This document shows positions 11,370 to 23,856 of a stretch of 64,000 bases of DNA, one piece after another. The position numbers and the translations under genes are program-made. The notes beneath the pieces were generated by a model, which did not search any database, was not told where the DNA came from, and was given only the letters and a program-made list of their open reading frames with translations. Source of the stretch: Megalobrama amblycephala (lineage: Eukaryota > Chordata > Actinopteri > Cypriniformes > Xenocyprididae); assembly GCF_018812025.1 (NCBI RefSeq), contig NC_063050.1, forward strand, positions 8,681,539-8,745,538. Direction: 5' to 3'. The stretch's first letter is position 1. Every line of letters starts with the position of its first letter.

Positions 11370-11391
11370 GATAGTTCCCACGAAAGGGAAC

Positions 11392-12330
11392 TTGTCTGTC
11401 TGAGGTCAAAGTGAAGAAATCCAGTCTTACTCAATATAAGTTCCTCTACTGAGTGTCTTCCTCAGTAATTCTTCAGAAAATGTTTCCAGGAAGAAAGATT
11501 TTATGTTTTTAAAAACCCAGGTTTATTTTTATATATTCCTGAATATCCCTTCAATCTTAGTTTTCTTCAACTGCTTACACATATTTTCAAAACTTTGCCT
11601 CTTTTTTTTTTTCTTTTCAAAACTTTACACACAAACCTAAGAACTGCACACACAAAATGCAAAATGCCTCACATCTCTTGCAAAATGAAGCACTGCATTC
11701 AGAATATCACGGACACATCTCAAACACAAACACCTTTGCCATAATATTGTTTTTGGATATATCATATATACAGTTATTCAAAACCTAAAGCTCTTCTTTC
11801 ATAAGCTCCTGTGTTCATTTCTGTACAAGATTGAAAGTAATTGGCAGAGAGATGTTGAAAAACTCACGGTAAACACAAAAGATTGAAACCAAACTATTTA
11901 TTTACTGCAAATATTTGTGGTTGGTAATACAGTATTACACAGTATGAAAGAAAAGAAATACATCAACCATGTGTAGTTGGACAGAAACTATGGTTGTGTT
12001 TGAAAAAGGAAATCAAGATAATTTCTTTTAGGTTTTTGTGTGTTACATAGAGAATTGTGTAAAAAGTGTTTTATGAAATTGAAAACTGAGTCGAAGGCCG
12101 AGAATTCATGTATGGTTTTGCAGATTTGGTGTGTGGTTCTGGTGTTTGAGCATCAAGTGTGACAAGTAAGGATTTTGTGTGTAAGCAGTTGAAAAACACT
12201 GTAATATGTGCAAGCCTTAGTGAAACTAAATATGTCCAATATGTCAATAAATATGTGTGCATGATTCACATTAAATTTTTGATCCTTTTTTTAATTTTTT
12301 TGTCACTGGATCATGATGAAATGTTGCTTG
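11392..12330. other. Intergenic AT-rich spacer
   Basis: No gene or transposon boundary recognised. Pyrimidine tracts occur at about 11599-11618. Confidence 0.4.
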
Positions 12331-12452
12331 TGTGGGCAGGAGTCAAGAAAGAGGAAGAAACTTTTTCTGTCTGTGCAAGCATTTTAAAATAAACCATGTT
12401 AACTGAGAATTTTACCAGTTTATCGTCTGCTGGAGAGACTCATCAGAACACG
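12331..12452 (+). promoter_or_regulatory. Shared upstream block and 5' UTR exon of receptor copy 2
   Basis: The block TGTGGGCAGGAGTCAAGAAA (12331-12350) followed by GAGGAAGAAAC recurs before copies 3 and 4. AAAGAGGAAGAA (12348-12359) matches the ETS-family PU.1/Spi-B consensus, in keeping with myeloid or B-cell expression. The probable non-coding exon ends at 12452, followed by GTAAGAG. No TATA box was found. The transcription start is not determined. Confidence 0.5.
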
Positions 12453-12683
12453 GTAAGAGTTACTCTGGTTACTGTGAGAATATAGTCTGATTAATACTGT
12501 TGTAGAAACACTGATCTATTCAATAGGATGTTGAATATGCTTCATACTTTCAATATATTAAAGTATTTTACATATTTTTAAATCTAAAGGTTGTTTTTTT
12601 TCTCTCATGATGTGTGTGTTATACTGTATTATTGTTCTTGTATGCATGTTTTAAAAAGCGCTATATAAATGTAAGGAATTATT

Positions 12684-12702
12684 ATTATTATTATTATTAT
12701 TG
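12684..12702. repeat. (ATT)n microsatellite
   Basis: Run of ATT directly before the acceptor of the signal-peptide exon of copy 2. Confidence 0.8.
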
Positions 12703-12707
12703 CAGTG

Positions 12708-15700
12708 ATGTCACTGATAATGGCTCCTCCTCTTCCTCTAGTGTTTCTACTCATGATTCATGGTGAGTCGCTCCTGCTGGAGAATTATTTTTTTGTTTGT
12801 TTTCTTTTGTTAGTCATTTCTTAAAGGAAATTGTTAATTTGGGCTGTCTTACAAATCATCAGTGTTCAAAAGTTACTGAACCCTCTGTTAAAACCTTTTT
12901 TTTTTCTTTCTCAAATTTCAGTTAATGTCAGTAAAGCTAAAAAAAATAAAAAATAATAAAAAAAAAAACAGATTAACATATCAGGTCAGTTATGGAAGAA
13001 TCATTTTTATGTGAACTATCCCTTTAATGTGTGTTTCAGGGGTTTCTAGTGCTGATTGGGATGTGAGTTACAGTCCTTCACACATCTGTGCACTAAAGGA
13101 CTCATCAGTGATAATGAACTGCACTTATACATACCCTACTGGACATCAGATCAGGAGAGTGTTCTGGACCAAAGGTGCTGTAAAAGAGGATGGAGAGTTT
13201 ATAGATCTGTCTGAGGACCCTGAATACATTCAGAGGCTTCAGTATCTGGGAGATAAACAGCAGAACTGCACCATCAGACTGAGTCATGTGACACTGAAGG
13301 ATTCACACGAGTACTATTTCAGATTCACCACTAATAAATACAAATGGTTTGGTTATCCAGGAGTGACTCTTACTGTCACAGGTGACTTTCATGAGGTTTC
13401 TCTCTTCTTCTGTGCATTATGTTGAATAATAATCAGTGTATGACAGCAGCACTAGATATAATGTGTGTGTTGTGTTCAGATCTTCAGGTGGAGTCTCCTG
13501 AGAGAGTGACAGAGGGAGATTCAGTCCGTCTGACATGTAAAAGCAGCTGCACTCTGACTGACAGAGCAACATTCATCTGGTTCAGAAACTCACAGCCATT
13601 AACTACAGGAATTATTGGAAACCAGCTCAACCTCTGGACAGTCAGCAGAGAAGATACAGGCAGATATAGCTGTGGTGTATATGGACAGAGTTACATCTCT
13701 CCTGCTGTTCAACTCAATATCAGATGTAAGTATATTCTTTGAAGTTTTATTTCTAAAAGCCTGTAGAGTTCAATTGTCCCTCTTTTTGTTTAAAAATGGA
13801 AGTAAACTGTGCTTATCATTAAAAGAGCTTTAAAATACTGTTTCAACAGTACAGATGTGAACAATATATGTGATTTTAAACACCTTTAATGCTCAAATAA
13901 TGCATGCATTTTATCAGAAGAATGATTCAAAATCATTCTATGAAATAACAAGCTTCACTTTTATGTCCCATTTCATGTTGGATTGAAGGATTCATGTTGT
14001 TTATGCTTAATTCTGTAAAAACAGAAATAAAAGTACATTGGTATGGTGAATGATGCTTGAACATAAATTTCCATTTACTTGAGTGTGAAGCAATTCTAGA
14101 CTCAGACAATGTGTGCAAAATCCAACAAATCACGTTTATATATGTAATATTCATATTTTGACTCTGAGGCCATACTGTAATGTACACGGCACGCATATTC
14201 AAGTTTTGACTTTACGTATTGTCATTGTGTGACACATAACAAAATTACTCTGTGACAAATCCAGAGTACATTTAAAAATAAGAATCAAGTATAAAACACA
14301 TTAATTAAATACCAAATAAAATATCAATAGAATATGAATAATTAACATAACAATATAATAAATGTAATCTGTAAAAGGCTAAGAAAACAGTATCAACATA
14401 CAAAAGTTTGAATATTACCAAGAATAGAAAAAAAAAATCCATATACCATGTACATATTATTCACACTCTTATTATTCATGTGGAGTCTTGATATTACATA
14501 TTTCTCCTGTAGATCGTCCAGAGAAACCTGTGATCTCCATCAGTCCATCTGGTGAAATAGTGTCAGGAGATTCAGTGACTCTGATCTGCAGCAGTGATTC
14601 AAACCCTCCTGCAGAAATCAGATGGTTTAAAGGAGGAACGTTTGTAGGATCTGGAAGAATCTTCAACATCTCAAAGATCAGCTCTGATGACAGTGGAGAA
14701 TACAAGTGCAAGTCCATCAATGAACATGGAGAGAAATACTCTGCTGTGACTTTAAACATCATGTGTGAGTTCATTATAAAACATAAGATGTTAATTTTCT
14801 GTTTTTATAATTTTATTTCACATTAGTAATTTAAAAAAGTTAAATGAATAATCTGATAATTGCTATTAGATCATCCAAAGAGCGTCTCAGTGTCCATCAG
14901 TCCATCCGGTGAAATAATGTCAGGAGATTCAGTGACTCTGATCTGCAGCAGTGATTCAAACCCTCCTGCAGAAATCAGCTGGTTTAAAGGAGGAACGTTT
15001 GTAGGATCTGGAAGAATCTTCAACATCTCAAAGATCAGCTCTGATGACAGTGGAGAATACAAGTGCAAGTCCAGAAATAAACATGGAGAGAAATACTCTG
15101 ATGCTGTGACTTTAAAAGTCATGTGTGAGTTAATGAAGATTCAGTGACTGTGACATTACATTTAAAATTTATTGTAATTGTTAATGATTATATATGTTTT
15201 TCTGTTTTAGATCCTCCCAGGAACGTCTCAGTGTTGATAAACGGATCTGGTGAAATAGTGTCAGGAGATTCAGTGACTCTGATCTGCAGCAGTGATTCAA
15301 ACCCTCCTGCTCTGAACTTCAGCTGGTTTAAGGAGAATGAAAGCTCAGCTGTTGGATCTGGACAGAGTTTCAGTGCACTACAGAGTGGACGCTTCTACTG
15401 TCAGGCTCACAATCAACATGGATCTCAGAGATCAGACGCTGTAACTGTCACAGGTGAAGCTTTTATTAACACACTCCTGTATCTTCACATCATTCATCAG
15501 TTTGTAGAGTTACTCATGATGATCTTCCTCTTTCAGTTCATCATGGTGCTGGTAGGAATGTGATTGTGATCGCAGCGTTATCTGGAGGATTATTCATCAT
15601 CATCATTATCATCATATTTATAATGTAAATAAAATCAATCGATAAAGAGTAGGAATATAATGTGCTTTTAAATGAATACAATAGGACATTATTAAAAGAA

Positions 15701-16856
15701 ATGGCTTGTTTGTGCTTCCCTTTATCAGTCAGAAGAAAAGGAAAAACAGAAGATCTATAATACATGAGTATGAGGTGAGACGATTAAATAATTCAATAAA
15801 TCAGTTAGAGCTTCTTTCTACATGTACATGTATTATCACACTCATGTTTTTTTTTTTACTGATGTAGTCATATGTGAGAAGAAAGAGACTGTGGAGTGAT
15901 TACACTTTAGATCAGGGGTTCTCAACTCTGGACCTCGAGATCCACTGTCCTGCAGAGTTCAGCTCCAACATGTCTAGTGAGAAGTTAGAATAGTAGAAAT
16001 TAAATACTCACTTTGTTGTCACCAAATCTCTCTCTGTTTTGTTGTTGATCGTTTAACCGTTATGCTGCATCATTAGTCTGAAATCAGTTTCATGAGGTAC
16101 CTGTGTGAGTAAATGCTACCTGCTAAGTCATTACCTAATAGGGCAGCGAGGCAACAATCAGCTGCCTAGGTTTTCAGATGCGGCTAGTGCCTTCAGGATT
16201 ACTACAGAGTTGCAGGTAGGTGTGTTTCATTAGGGTTGGAGCTAAACTCTGCAGGAAAGTTGATCTCGAGGTCCAGAGTCAAAGACTGTTGTTAGGGACA
16301 CTTACTGTCATGGTAACTATTTAAAAACACCTGTTTTGTATTGTAAGTCCTTCTCTTTGTTTCCCTGTAGAATGATTCTCCCAGGACAGGAAGATATGCA
16401 GCTCTTGACCCGAAGTCAAGATCTTCTGATGTGTACAACACACTCACAGTAAGTAAAATATCACAAACTACACATGTAATAGAGTTTAATCTGTCTAATA
16501 GTCAGTATGTCTTTCACATAGACTGTCCATCCCAGACCTGCTGATCACCAGTCGGGCTCTATTGAATATGAGAATCTGTAAGTGTGAGATCCTCAATATA
16601 ATCTTCTCTTTATAATCAGTAAAGAAAATATCCTTAATCTACTAGTCAATAAATCTTAAACAGTATTTTCTTCCAGTTACAACAGACAGTCATTTAGCTG
16701 TCAATAATCAAATTATAAAAACTTTAAATAATTATTTTGCCATTGTACTGTAGATATGTTGTATGTGTTTTTTTAATGTTTGTGTAAATGTTTCCCTTGT
16801 CTTATTTCTGTTGTAGCAGCGTCCAGTCGCAACATATGGGCAAGATAGTGGGATAG
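12708..16856 (+). CDS. CD22-like / Siglec-like Ig receptor, copy 2
   Basis: Predicted surface receptor of 566 aa. Exons are 12708-12762, 13040-13381, 13480-13725, 14513-14764, 14870-15124, 15211-15453, 15537-15624, 15729-15774, 16371-16448, 16522-16577 and 16817-16856. Signal peptide at residues 1-18. The V domain has Cys46, Cys95 and Arg113 in YYFRF, the Siglec arrangement. Four C2-set domains follow; exons 4 and 5 are near duplicates. The membrane segment is an Ile run coded by ATC/ATT repeats. In the tail, Y518 (YAAL) and Y531 (YNTL) are spaced YxxL-x9-YxxL, and IEYENL around Y551 is a canonical ITIM. It could therefore signal through phosphatases and perhaps also like an ITAM. An alternative in-frame start is Met5. 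Intron 8 holds a hAT-like MITE. Confidence 0.82.
13726..14512. other. Intron 3 of copy 2
   Basis: 787-bp AT-rich intron between the second and third Ig exons. No coding exon or element recognised. Confidence 0.5.
15913..16288. mobile_element. MITE, hAT-like, in intron 8 of copy 2
   Basis: Termini CAGGGGTTCTCAACTCTGGACCTCGAG-like (from 15913) and the inverted CTCGAGGTCCAGAGTC... (ending about 16288) frame 376 bp without coding capacity. Internal blocks TGCAGAGTT(C/T)AGCTCCAA are also inverted. The CAGGGGTTCTC start is common in hAT MITEs. No clear target duplication. Confidence 0.6.
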
Positions 16857-17797
16857 TCCTTTGTGACTCATTCACTGTTGGTCATCATCAAAAGAACTAC
16901 TGCTGAACTTAGCTTACATTAGATTATATTTGATGGAAACACGATACAGCAGAAATCGACACAATACGGTCAACAGACAGTATGTCCCCGCTACTCGCTC
17001 TTTCTACAAACAATCCACCACAGGAAATAGAGAAAACAGAAATGATCACCAGTTCACACCTGACAGGGAACCAATAAGAACTAACAACAAATGAATGCTC
17101 TTCCACACATAGTAAGACACCACGTTAAGATGAAGCACAAGTTAAACTTTACTCAACTTTTTCACTATAGAGTTTACATTCTGCAGTGAAGTGACTTTTG
17201 TAAAAGAGAGTAATGGATTGTGCTCATGTGTGACCATGTGATGAATGAGCAACCAAAAGGTGCATTCTGATTGACATGATCCCTACAGAGTGTCCACTGC
17301 TCCCTAAGCACTGAATATCCGTTGAAGTGGACTTCACTGACAATAACTGTTCATTTGGAACACCCTACACCGTTATCAAAAGCCCGGGACAAACTAACCC
17401 AACGGTCACTGAGAGGCGACAACACAGTCAGCTTTCATCGCCACTAGTCTTTTTGACATTGGCTTGGTGTGTCCCTGGCTAAAGAAAAGCAACAGATTAT
17501 GATATAACACAAATATTGTAATTTACTTTAAAATGTAAAATATACAAATACATACACACACATGAATCTAATAAATATAACCAAAATAAAATGCTTATTA
17601 TATACTTGTTTGACTATTGCAGATATTGATTGATTAATAATATATTTGAAGCTGTACTGTAATTGTCATACAATATGAAAATAAATTATTATTTGGTTAA
17701 CTATGTAAATGTGTTCTTGATCCATTATCTTAAAGGAGACATAAAACATACACACAGTTTCTGCCAATCTCATGTTAATCTTGAGTACCTATAGAGT
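16857..17797 (+). other. 3' UTR of copy 2 and downstream spacer
   Basis: Non-coding. AATAAA at 17680-17685 is a plausible poly(A) signal. No other gene seen before the LTR element. Confidence 0.45.
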
Positions 17798-18260
17798 TGT
17801 CACAGACACGTCAGGTCCCAACATCACCCAATCACAACGCACGCTGTCTCCAGAGTACTGATCACCGCCACCTGCACCTCATCACTCCACTCATCAACAG
17901 CACTATAAAGCACACACTCACACAGCACTCTATGTCCAGTCTCGTTCGCATATACTCCCTGTTATGCTTACCTCAAGGACTCCTCTTCGTATACTCACCT
18001 GTCTCCAGCGTGTCTCCTTCCCTCTGTGTGCCTCGTCTGCTCTGTGGGTGTGTTTCAGCCAGCTCCCAAGTTCTCCAGCGATCTCCAAGCTCCAACGTGT
18101 ATCTACCTGCAACAGAAAGGACAGTAACTATACCTCATACTACCCGTTCCACCTTATCTACAACCAGTTCACTCACCTGTGTGTTTTCCTCTGCTCTACT
18201 GCGGTCAATAAAACTACCATTACCTGTTACATCTGCGTCTGTCTCCTGTGTACCGTAACA
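17798..18260 (+). repeat. 5' LTR
   Basis: Begins TGTCACAG and ends CCGTAACA. It contains a TATA-like CTATAAAG at about 17902 and a poly(A) signal AATAAA at about 18208. Confidence 0.85.
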
Positions 18261-18289
18261 GAAGACCGGACCAACACCGCAGACCCAGT

Positions 18290-21139
18290 ATGAGCCAGCC
18301 GGATCCATTTCAGGAACTGGTGGATGCGCTTCGGCGCACATTGACCATCAACCCACCACCGCCATCTCCAGTCACTGTCCCTTCACCTGCACCAGCGAAC
18401 ACCACCGCCAATGTCAACTGTTCTCCTTCGTTGCCGCCGTACGCCAGTCCCATGGCCAAACCGGCGCCCTTCTCAGGATCGGCGGAGGATTGCAGCGGAT
18501 TCCTGCTGCAATGCACACTGGTCCTGGAGATGCAGCCGCACCTGTACCCGAGTGACACATCCAAGATTGCGTTCATCATTTCTCAGCTCAGCGGCAAAGC
18601 ATTAAAATGGGCCGATTCCATCTGGTCCCAGCGGGGCGCTGTGACCCAATCCTACTCAGCGTTTATTTCCCACTTCCGGGAAGTGTTCGGGAAACCGATC
18701 ACGGATTCTTCAGCTGGTGAGAAACTTTATAATTTAAAACAAGGATCAATGTCCATTTACGATTATGCTTTGCAATTCAGAACGCTTGCAGCACTCAGCG
18801 GATGGAATGAACAAGCCCTGATAACAACTTATCGTCAAGGATTAGAACCTCGGGTGCGGCTGCATCTCGCTGCATGCGAGGACTCCATCGGCCTTGAAAA
18901 GTTCATCCAGCTCTCCATTCGCTGCGCCACTCGCATGCAAGCGTGCATCCAAGAGCACCAGGACCAGTCCCTCTCCAACGTGCTCCTCTGCCGATCCGAA
19001 CCCATCAGCACTCCAGAACCAGCCCAAGAACCCATGGAAGTGGAAAACTCTCGTCTATCTTCTGAAGAACGCCGCCGCCGGCTGACCCTTCATCTCTGTC
19101 TCTATTGTGGAGACCCTGGGCATGTGATTGCAGCATGCCCCACACGACCGCCGCGACCCCTGGTGAGTGCTATTATTCCTGCTACTCATAAAATGAAACC
19201 ACTCACTACTGTCGTCAATCTTACTGCCGCTACTGTCTCCCTTTCAGTGGTCGCGCTCATCGACTCGGGGTCAGCCGGGAACTTTGTCTCCGGCGCCATC
19301 TGTCGCCAACTACGTCTCAAGACCACTCCGTCTCCGACCATCTACAGGATTAGCTCAATAACCGGCAGACCCCTGAGCCGTAAGCACGTCCGCACCGTGG
19401 CTGGACCAGTAACACTTCAAGTTGGTTTACTACACCAAGAAGAGGCACATATGCTGGTTCTGGAGGACTCCACCGCTGACGTGGTTCTGGGGCGCCCCTG
19501 GTTGGAGCAGCACAACCCCACAATCTCCTGGAAAACGGGCGAAATCCTGAAGTGGGGCGACAAATGCTTCTCTCGCTGTCTGGCTGAACTTCCTGTTCCA
19601 CCATCTCCTTCGCCTGACCTCTCTCTCTGCACCACGTCCATCGAAAGTCCAGTCGAACAACGCTCCGTCGACATCCCCAAGTGTTACGCCCCCTTCAGCG
19701 ATGTCTTCTGCCCGCAACGGGCTTCCAAGCTGCCTCCACACCGGCCATGGGACTGTGCCATCGACCTGCTTCCGGGTGAACCAGTGCCAAAGGGTAAGAT
19801 ATACCCTCTTTCCATCCCGGAGGAGAAGGCCATGGAGGATTACATCAAGGAAGCCCTCGCCCAAGGTTACATCAGGCCGTCTACTTCCCCTGCTGCTTCC
19901 AGTTTCTTCTTCGTGGCTAAAATGGACGGAGGCTTGCGGCCATGCATCGATTATCGCTCACTCAACAAAATCACAGTCAAGTTCAGGTATCCCCTTCCTC
20001 TCGTCCCAGCGGCCCTGGAACATCTCCGTGGTGCCACTGTGTTTACGAAGCTGGACCTCCGCAGCGCGTACAACCTCACCCCTACTGGCCACTACGAATA
20101 TCTGGTTATGCCGTATGGACTGGTCAACGCCCCCTCCGTATTCCAGGATTTCATACATGAGGTGCTCCGGGAGTTTCTCCACCGCTTTGTCCTAGTCTAC
20201 ATCGTCGACATACTCATATACTCCCGGAGCCAGGCCGAACATCGCCAACACGTTGCGGAGGTCCTCACCCGTCTTCGTCAGTACAACCTGTTCCTCAAGG
20301 CAGAGAAGTGCTCCTTCCACCAACCTTCCGTCTCTTTCCTGGGTTACAACATAGACCACGGTGGCATCCGGATGGACGAGAGGAAGGTGGAGTCCATCAC
20401 CAACTGGCCAGAACCCACCACCATTAAAGAACTCCAGCGCTTCCTCGGATTCTCCAACTTTTACAGACGGTTCATCAAAGGTAACAGTTCCATCACCCAT
20501 CCACTTACCAGCCTGCTCCGTAATAAGCCCAAGTCTCTGTCCTGGAACCCAGCAGCCACCAACGCCTTTAACCACCTAAAGGAAGCCTTCACCACCGCTC
20601 CCTTACTCGTTCATCCAGACCCAGAGAAACAGTTCGTCGTCGAAGTGGACGCCTCGACAACTGGAGTGGGAGCGGTGTTGTCGCAGCAGCAGGGGACGCC
20701 AAGTAGACTCCATCCATGCGCCTTCTTCTCCCGCAAGCTCAGCCCGGCGGAAGTCAACTACTCCATCGGTGACAGGGAACTTCTTGCTGTTAAGCTTGCC
20801 TTGGAAGAGTGGAGGCATTGGCTGGAGGGAGCCAAGCACGCGTTCCTGGTACTGACAAACCATAAAAACCTTGAATATCTTCGGTCAGCAAAGAGACTGA
20901 ACCCTAGACAAGCTCGCTGGGCCATGTTCTTCTCCCGCTTTAATTACACCATCTCCTACCGCCCAGGTACCAAAAACGTGAAGGCAGACGCTCTCTCCCG
21001 TCTCCATGCTCCTGAGGAAAAGACAGAAGAACCTGAACCCATCATCCCGAGCTCTCTCATCGTCCAATTACCTGGTCAGAAGAGACCATCCCCTCCTCCA
21101 ATGCCTCCACGAACCCTCCGCCGGGCTGTCCACCTGACT
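18290..21139 (+). pseudogene. Ty3 gag-protease-RT-RNase H polyprotein, catalytically mutated
   Basis: Single frame from ATG 18290. Gag capsid region is at residues 60-220. A zinc knuckle CLYCGDPGHVIAAC lies near residue 278. The protease active site reads LIDSGSAGNF. The RT has LDLRSAYN and the box that is normally YxDD reads YIVD at 20198-20209, so the first catalytic Asp codon is Val at 20204. The segment around 20074 is also shorter than usual between SAYN and the TPTGHYEY box. RNase H begins EVDASTTG. The frame is lost near 21130 and runs into an unrelated tail ending at 21241. Confidence 0.82.
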
Positions 21140-22486
21140 TGCTGTACATTCCATGGACACGACGCACTCCCACCATTCACTCGGCTCACACGTCACTTGG
21201 CACTGGTCACCCGGGGGTCAATGAAACCCTCTCGTTGCTAAAAGAACGCTTCTGGTGGCCAGGGATGGCTTCGGATGTCAGAAGGTATGTGCAGGGCTGT
21301 CGGGAGTGTGCCATCTCCAAGTCTCCTCGTCATCTGCCAGCTGGGAAACTCCTTCCGCTGCCCGTTCCAGATCGCCCACGGTCACACCTAGGAGTGGATT
21401 TCATTACTGATCTCCCTGTCTCAGAAGGAAATACCACCATCCTAGTTGTTGTGGATCGCTTCTCAAAATCATGCCGTCTGATTCCACTTCCAGGATTACC
21501 CACTGCCATGGAGACCGCCGAAATACTCTTCAACCAAGTCTTCAGATACTTCGGAATACCAGAAGATATAGTCTCCGACCGAGGACCCCAGTTCATATCC
21601 AGAGTATGGAAGTCGTTCTACTCCCTCCTAGGTGTGGCCGTCAGCCTGACTTCCGGATACCACCCGCAGTCGAACGGGCAGACGGAAAGGAAGGTGCAGG
21701 AGATTGGCCGCTTCCTCCGTACCTTCTGTCATGACCACCAGGACTCTTGGAACCAGTTCCTGGGTTGGGCCGAGTATGCCCAAAACTCTCTCCGGCAGTC
21801 GACTGTTCCCCCTGGTTCCCCTGGTCCGGGGAACCCTCCAACGTTCCGGCAGTGGATTACTGGTTCCGAGAGAGCAAGAGGGTCTGGGACTCAGCACACC
21901 ATCAACTGCAACGAGCCCTGCGCAGACGCAGGATGGTAGCTGACCTTCGACGCTCCAACACCCCAGTCTTCCAGCCTGGTCAGATGGTTTGGCTATCCAC
22001 CCGGGACATCAGACTGCGTCTGCCCTGCAAAAAGCTGAGTCCCAGGTTCATTGGCCCATTCCCCATCGTCAAGCAGGTCAACCCAGTCACCTATCAACTC
22101 CGTCTTCCACAAGGGTATCGTATACACCCCACTTTCCACGTGTCACTACTGAAAGCTCACCGCCCTTCTGTTCTTCCCACAGGACCTGACGTGGCTCCCG
22201 CCGAACCCCCCCTTCCACTCATCCTGTAGGACGGAGCTGCGTATGAGGTTCGTGAGATCTTGGACTCCCGGCGTCGTGGTGGTCAGCTGGAATATCTAGT
22301 GGATTGGGAAGGATACGGCCCCGAGGAGCGCTCCTGGGTCCCAAGGAACGACATCTTAGACCCCAGCTTACTCCAGACATATTTCACGACAGTCACCCTG
22401 AGAAATCGGCACCGCGGGGAAGAGGACGACCACCACGGCGTCGGGGTCCTCAGCCCTCTGGAGTGGGCCGTGGAGGGGGGGGGGAC
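21139..22486 (+). pseudogene. Ty3 integrase with chromodomain, broken
   Basis: The frame 21139-21939 holds the His/Cys zinc region ([13 protein letters not shown]) and the DDE catalytic core: VDFITD, SDRGPQF and GQTERK. A frameshift at about 21790-21815 moves the remainder to the frame ending at 22229 (TAG at 22227-22229). In the same frame after this stop a chromodomain is readable ([20 protein letters not shown]), which places the element among the chromodomain-bearing Ty3 elements. Confidence 0.8.
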
Positions 22487-22919
22487 TGTCACAGACACGT
22501 CAGGTCCCAACATCACCCAATCACAACGCACGCTGTCTCCAGAGTACTGATCACCGCCACCTGCACCTCATCACTCCACTCATCAACAGCACTATAAAGC
22601 ACACACACAACACTCTATGTCCGGTCTCGTTCGCATATACTCCCTGTTATGCTTACCTCAAGGACTCCTCTTCGTACACTCACCTGTCTCCAGCGTGTCT
22701 CCTTCCCTCTGTGTGCCTCGTCTGCTGTGTGGGTGTGTTTCAGCCAGCTCCCAAGTTCTCCAGCGATCTCCAAGCTCCAACGTGTATCTACCTGCAACAG
22801 AAAGGACAGTAACTATACCTCATACTACCCGTTCCACCTTATCTACAACCAGTTCACTCACCTGTGTGTTTTCCTCTGCTCTACTGTGGTCAATAAAACT
22901 ACCATTACCTGTTACATCT
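22487..22919 (+). repeat. 3' LTR, 3' end missing
   Basis: Matches the 5' LTR with a 4-bp deletion (near 22606) and about five substitutions, then diverges after GTTACATCT into CATCTA repeats. Confidence 0.85.
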
Positions 22920-23856
22920 ACATCTACATACACTTTCTGAAGGAGTGTATTTGGCACAGAAATACTCCATCATATGCCCAACTCATTTTTTTTTTTTTTT
23001 TTTTTTGCAATTTTGGGCCGTGTTTAGCAGGAGAATCCAACTCCAACTCTTTTATAAGTCGGAATGCACAAAATAGCATTAGACATCCCCTTTAATAATT
23101 GAAATGTAGCGGCCTCATCTTGTGCACTTTCTTTCCCAGCCACATGGTAAACGCTATTGAGGTAAAAACCCTGAAAACCTCGTTCAACAGTTCTGCTCCA
23201 TCATTAGTTCTGGCTGGTGCAATGACAGTTGAGTGTTTTTTCCCCAACAGCCGAGCAATTCATTTTGGATAAACTAAGCAATCAGGCTGTATGCTATGCT
23301 AGTAAATAAGCTAAGTAATACAGACATTAATAGTCATTATAAAAAATAGGTCAAACAGCATTTATCATGACATGCTTTAATAGGAATCAGGCACTAACGA
23401 GAGTACTTATTAAAATTAATTTGAGCCAACTGGATCACTTGGGATCCTAAAGTAGACCCGATTTGCCCCTGACTTTGAATGTCATGAGGACTATTGATGG
23501 GGTGAGTAATTAATTAATGAAAGAAATTTCATTTCTGGGTGAACTATACCTTTAACTTTGACAGGAGTCATATGGATTCACACAGAACTAACAGCAGCCT
23601 TAACTACATGTTAGTTTGATAGTTAATGCATTAATATTTATGGTTAAACCAACTCAAACAGCCTCTTTAAGAAGAAATAAGAAGTACTCTTTATATATTA
23701 TGTGTTGTTCTCTTTCCCCTCCCTACTGTGACCTATGTGCAGCTAATTAAAAAATAAAAATTCAAAATACACAAAGAAACAACCAAACTGGGATCATGGT
23801 CAGACAGTTTGCTGGGATCAGTACAGTTCAGTCTCCATCCAGACACAGGCCGTGAT
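22920..23856. other. Gene-free spacer
   Basis: Contains a poly(T) run at about 22986-23006. A short segment at 23435-23500 resembles 42205-42290 (GGGATCCTAA, TAGACCCGATTT, GTCATGAGGACT). No gene recognised. Confidence 0.4.

Larger units (their letters stand above)
6443..11391 (-). mobile_element. DIRS-type tyrosine-recombinase retrotransposon, defective
   Basis: The minus-strand order is gag (11062-9638), RT/RNase H remnant (about 9714-8990), foreign AT-rich insert (about 8990-7656), then tyrosine recombinase (about 7655-6810). A 156-bp inverted terminal repeat (6488-6643 against 11214-11369) frames it. An internal complementary region at about 6692-6799 is complementary to both unique tips joined head to tail, the hallmark of DIRS elements that integrate from a circle. 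No target duplication is seen, as expected. The RT catalytic core is lacking and the recombinase is frameshifted, so it is not autonomous. Confidence 0.85.
17798..22919 (+). mobile_element. Ty3-type chromodomain LTR retrotransposon, defective
   Basis: LTRs at 17798-18260 and 22487-about 22919 are nearly identical where both exist. A purine run (GGAGGGGGGGGGGAC) sits directly before the right LTR. The interior encodes gag with one zinc knuckle, protease, RT, RNase H, integrase and a chromodomain, in that order. Lesions are a substituted catalytic aspartate, two frameshifts and one stop. The right LTR lacks about 35 bp of its 3' end. No target duplication could be matched. Confidence 0.9.
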
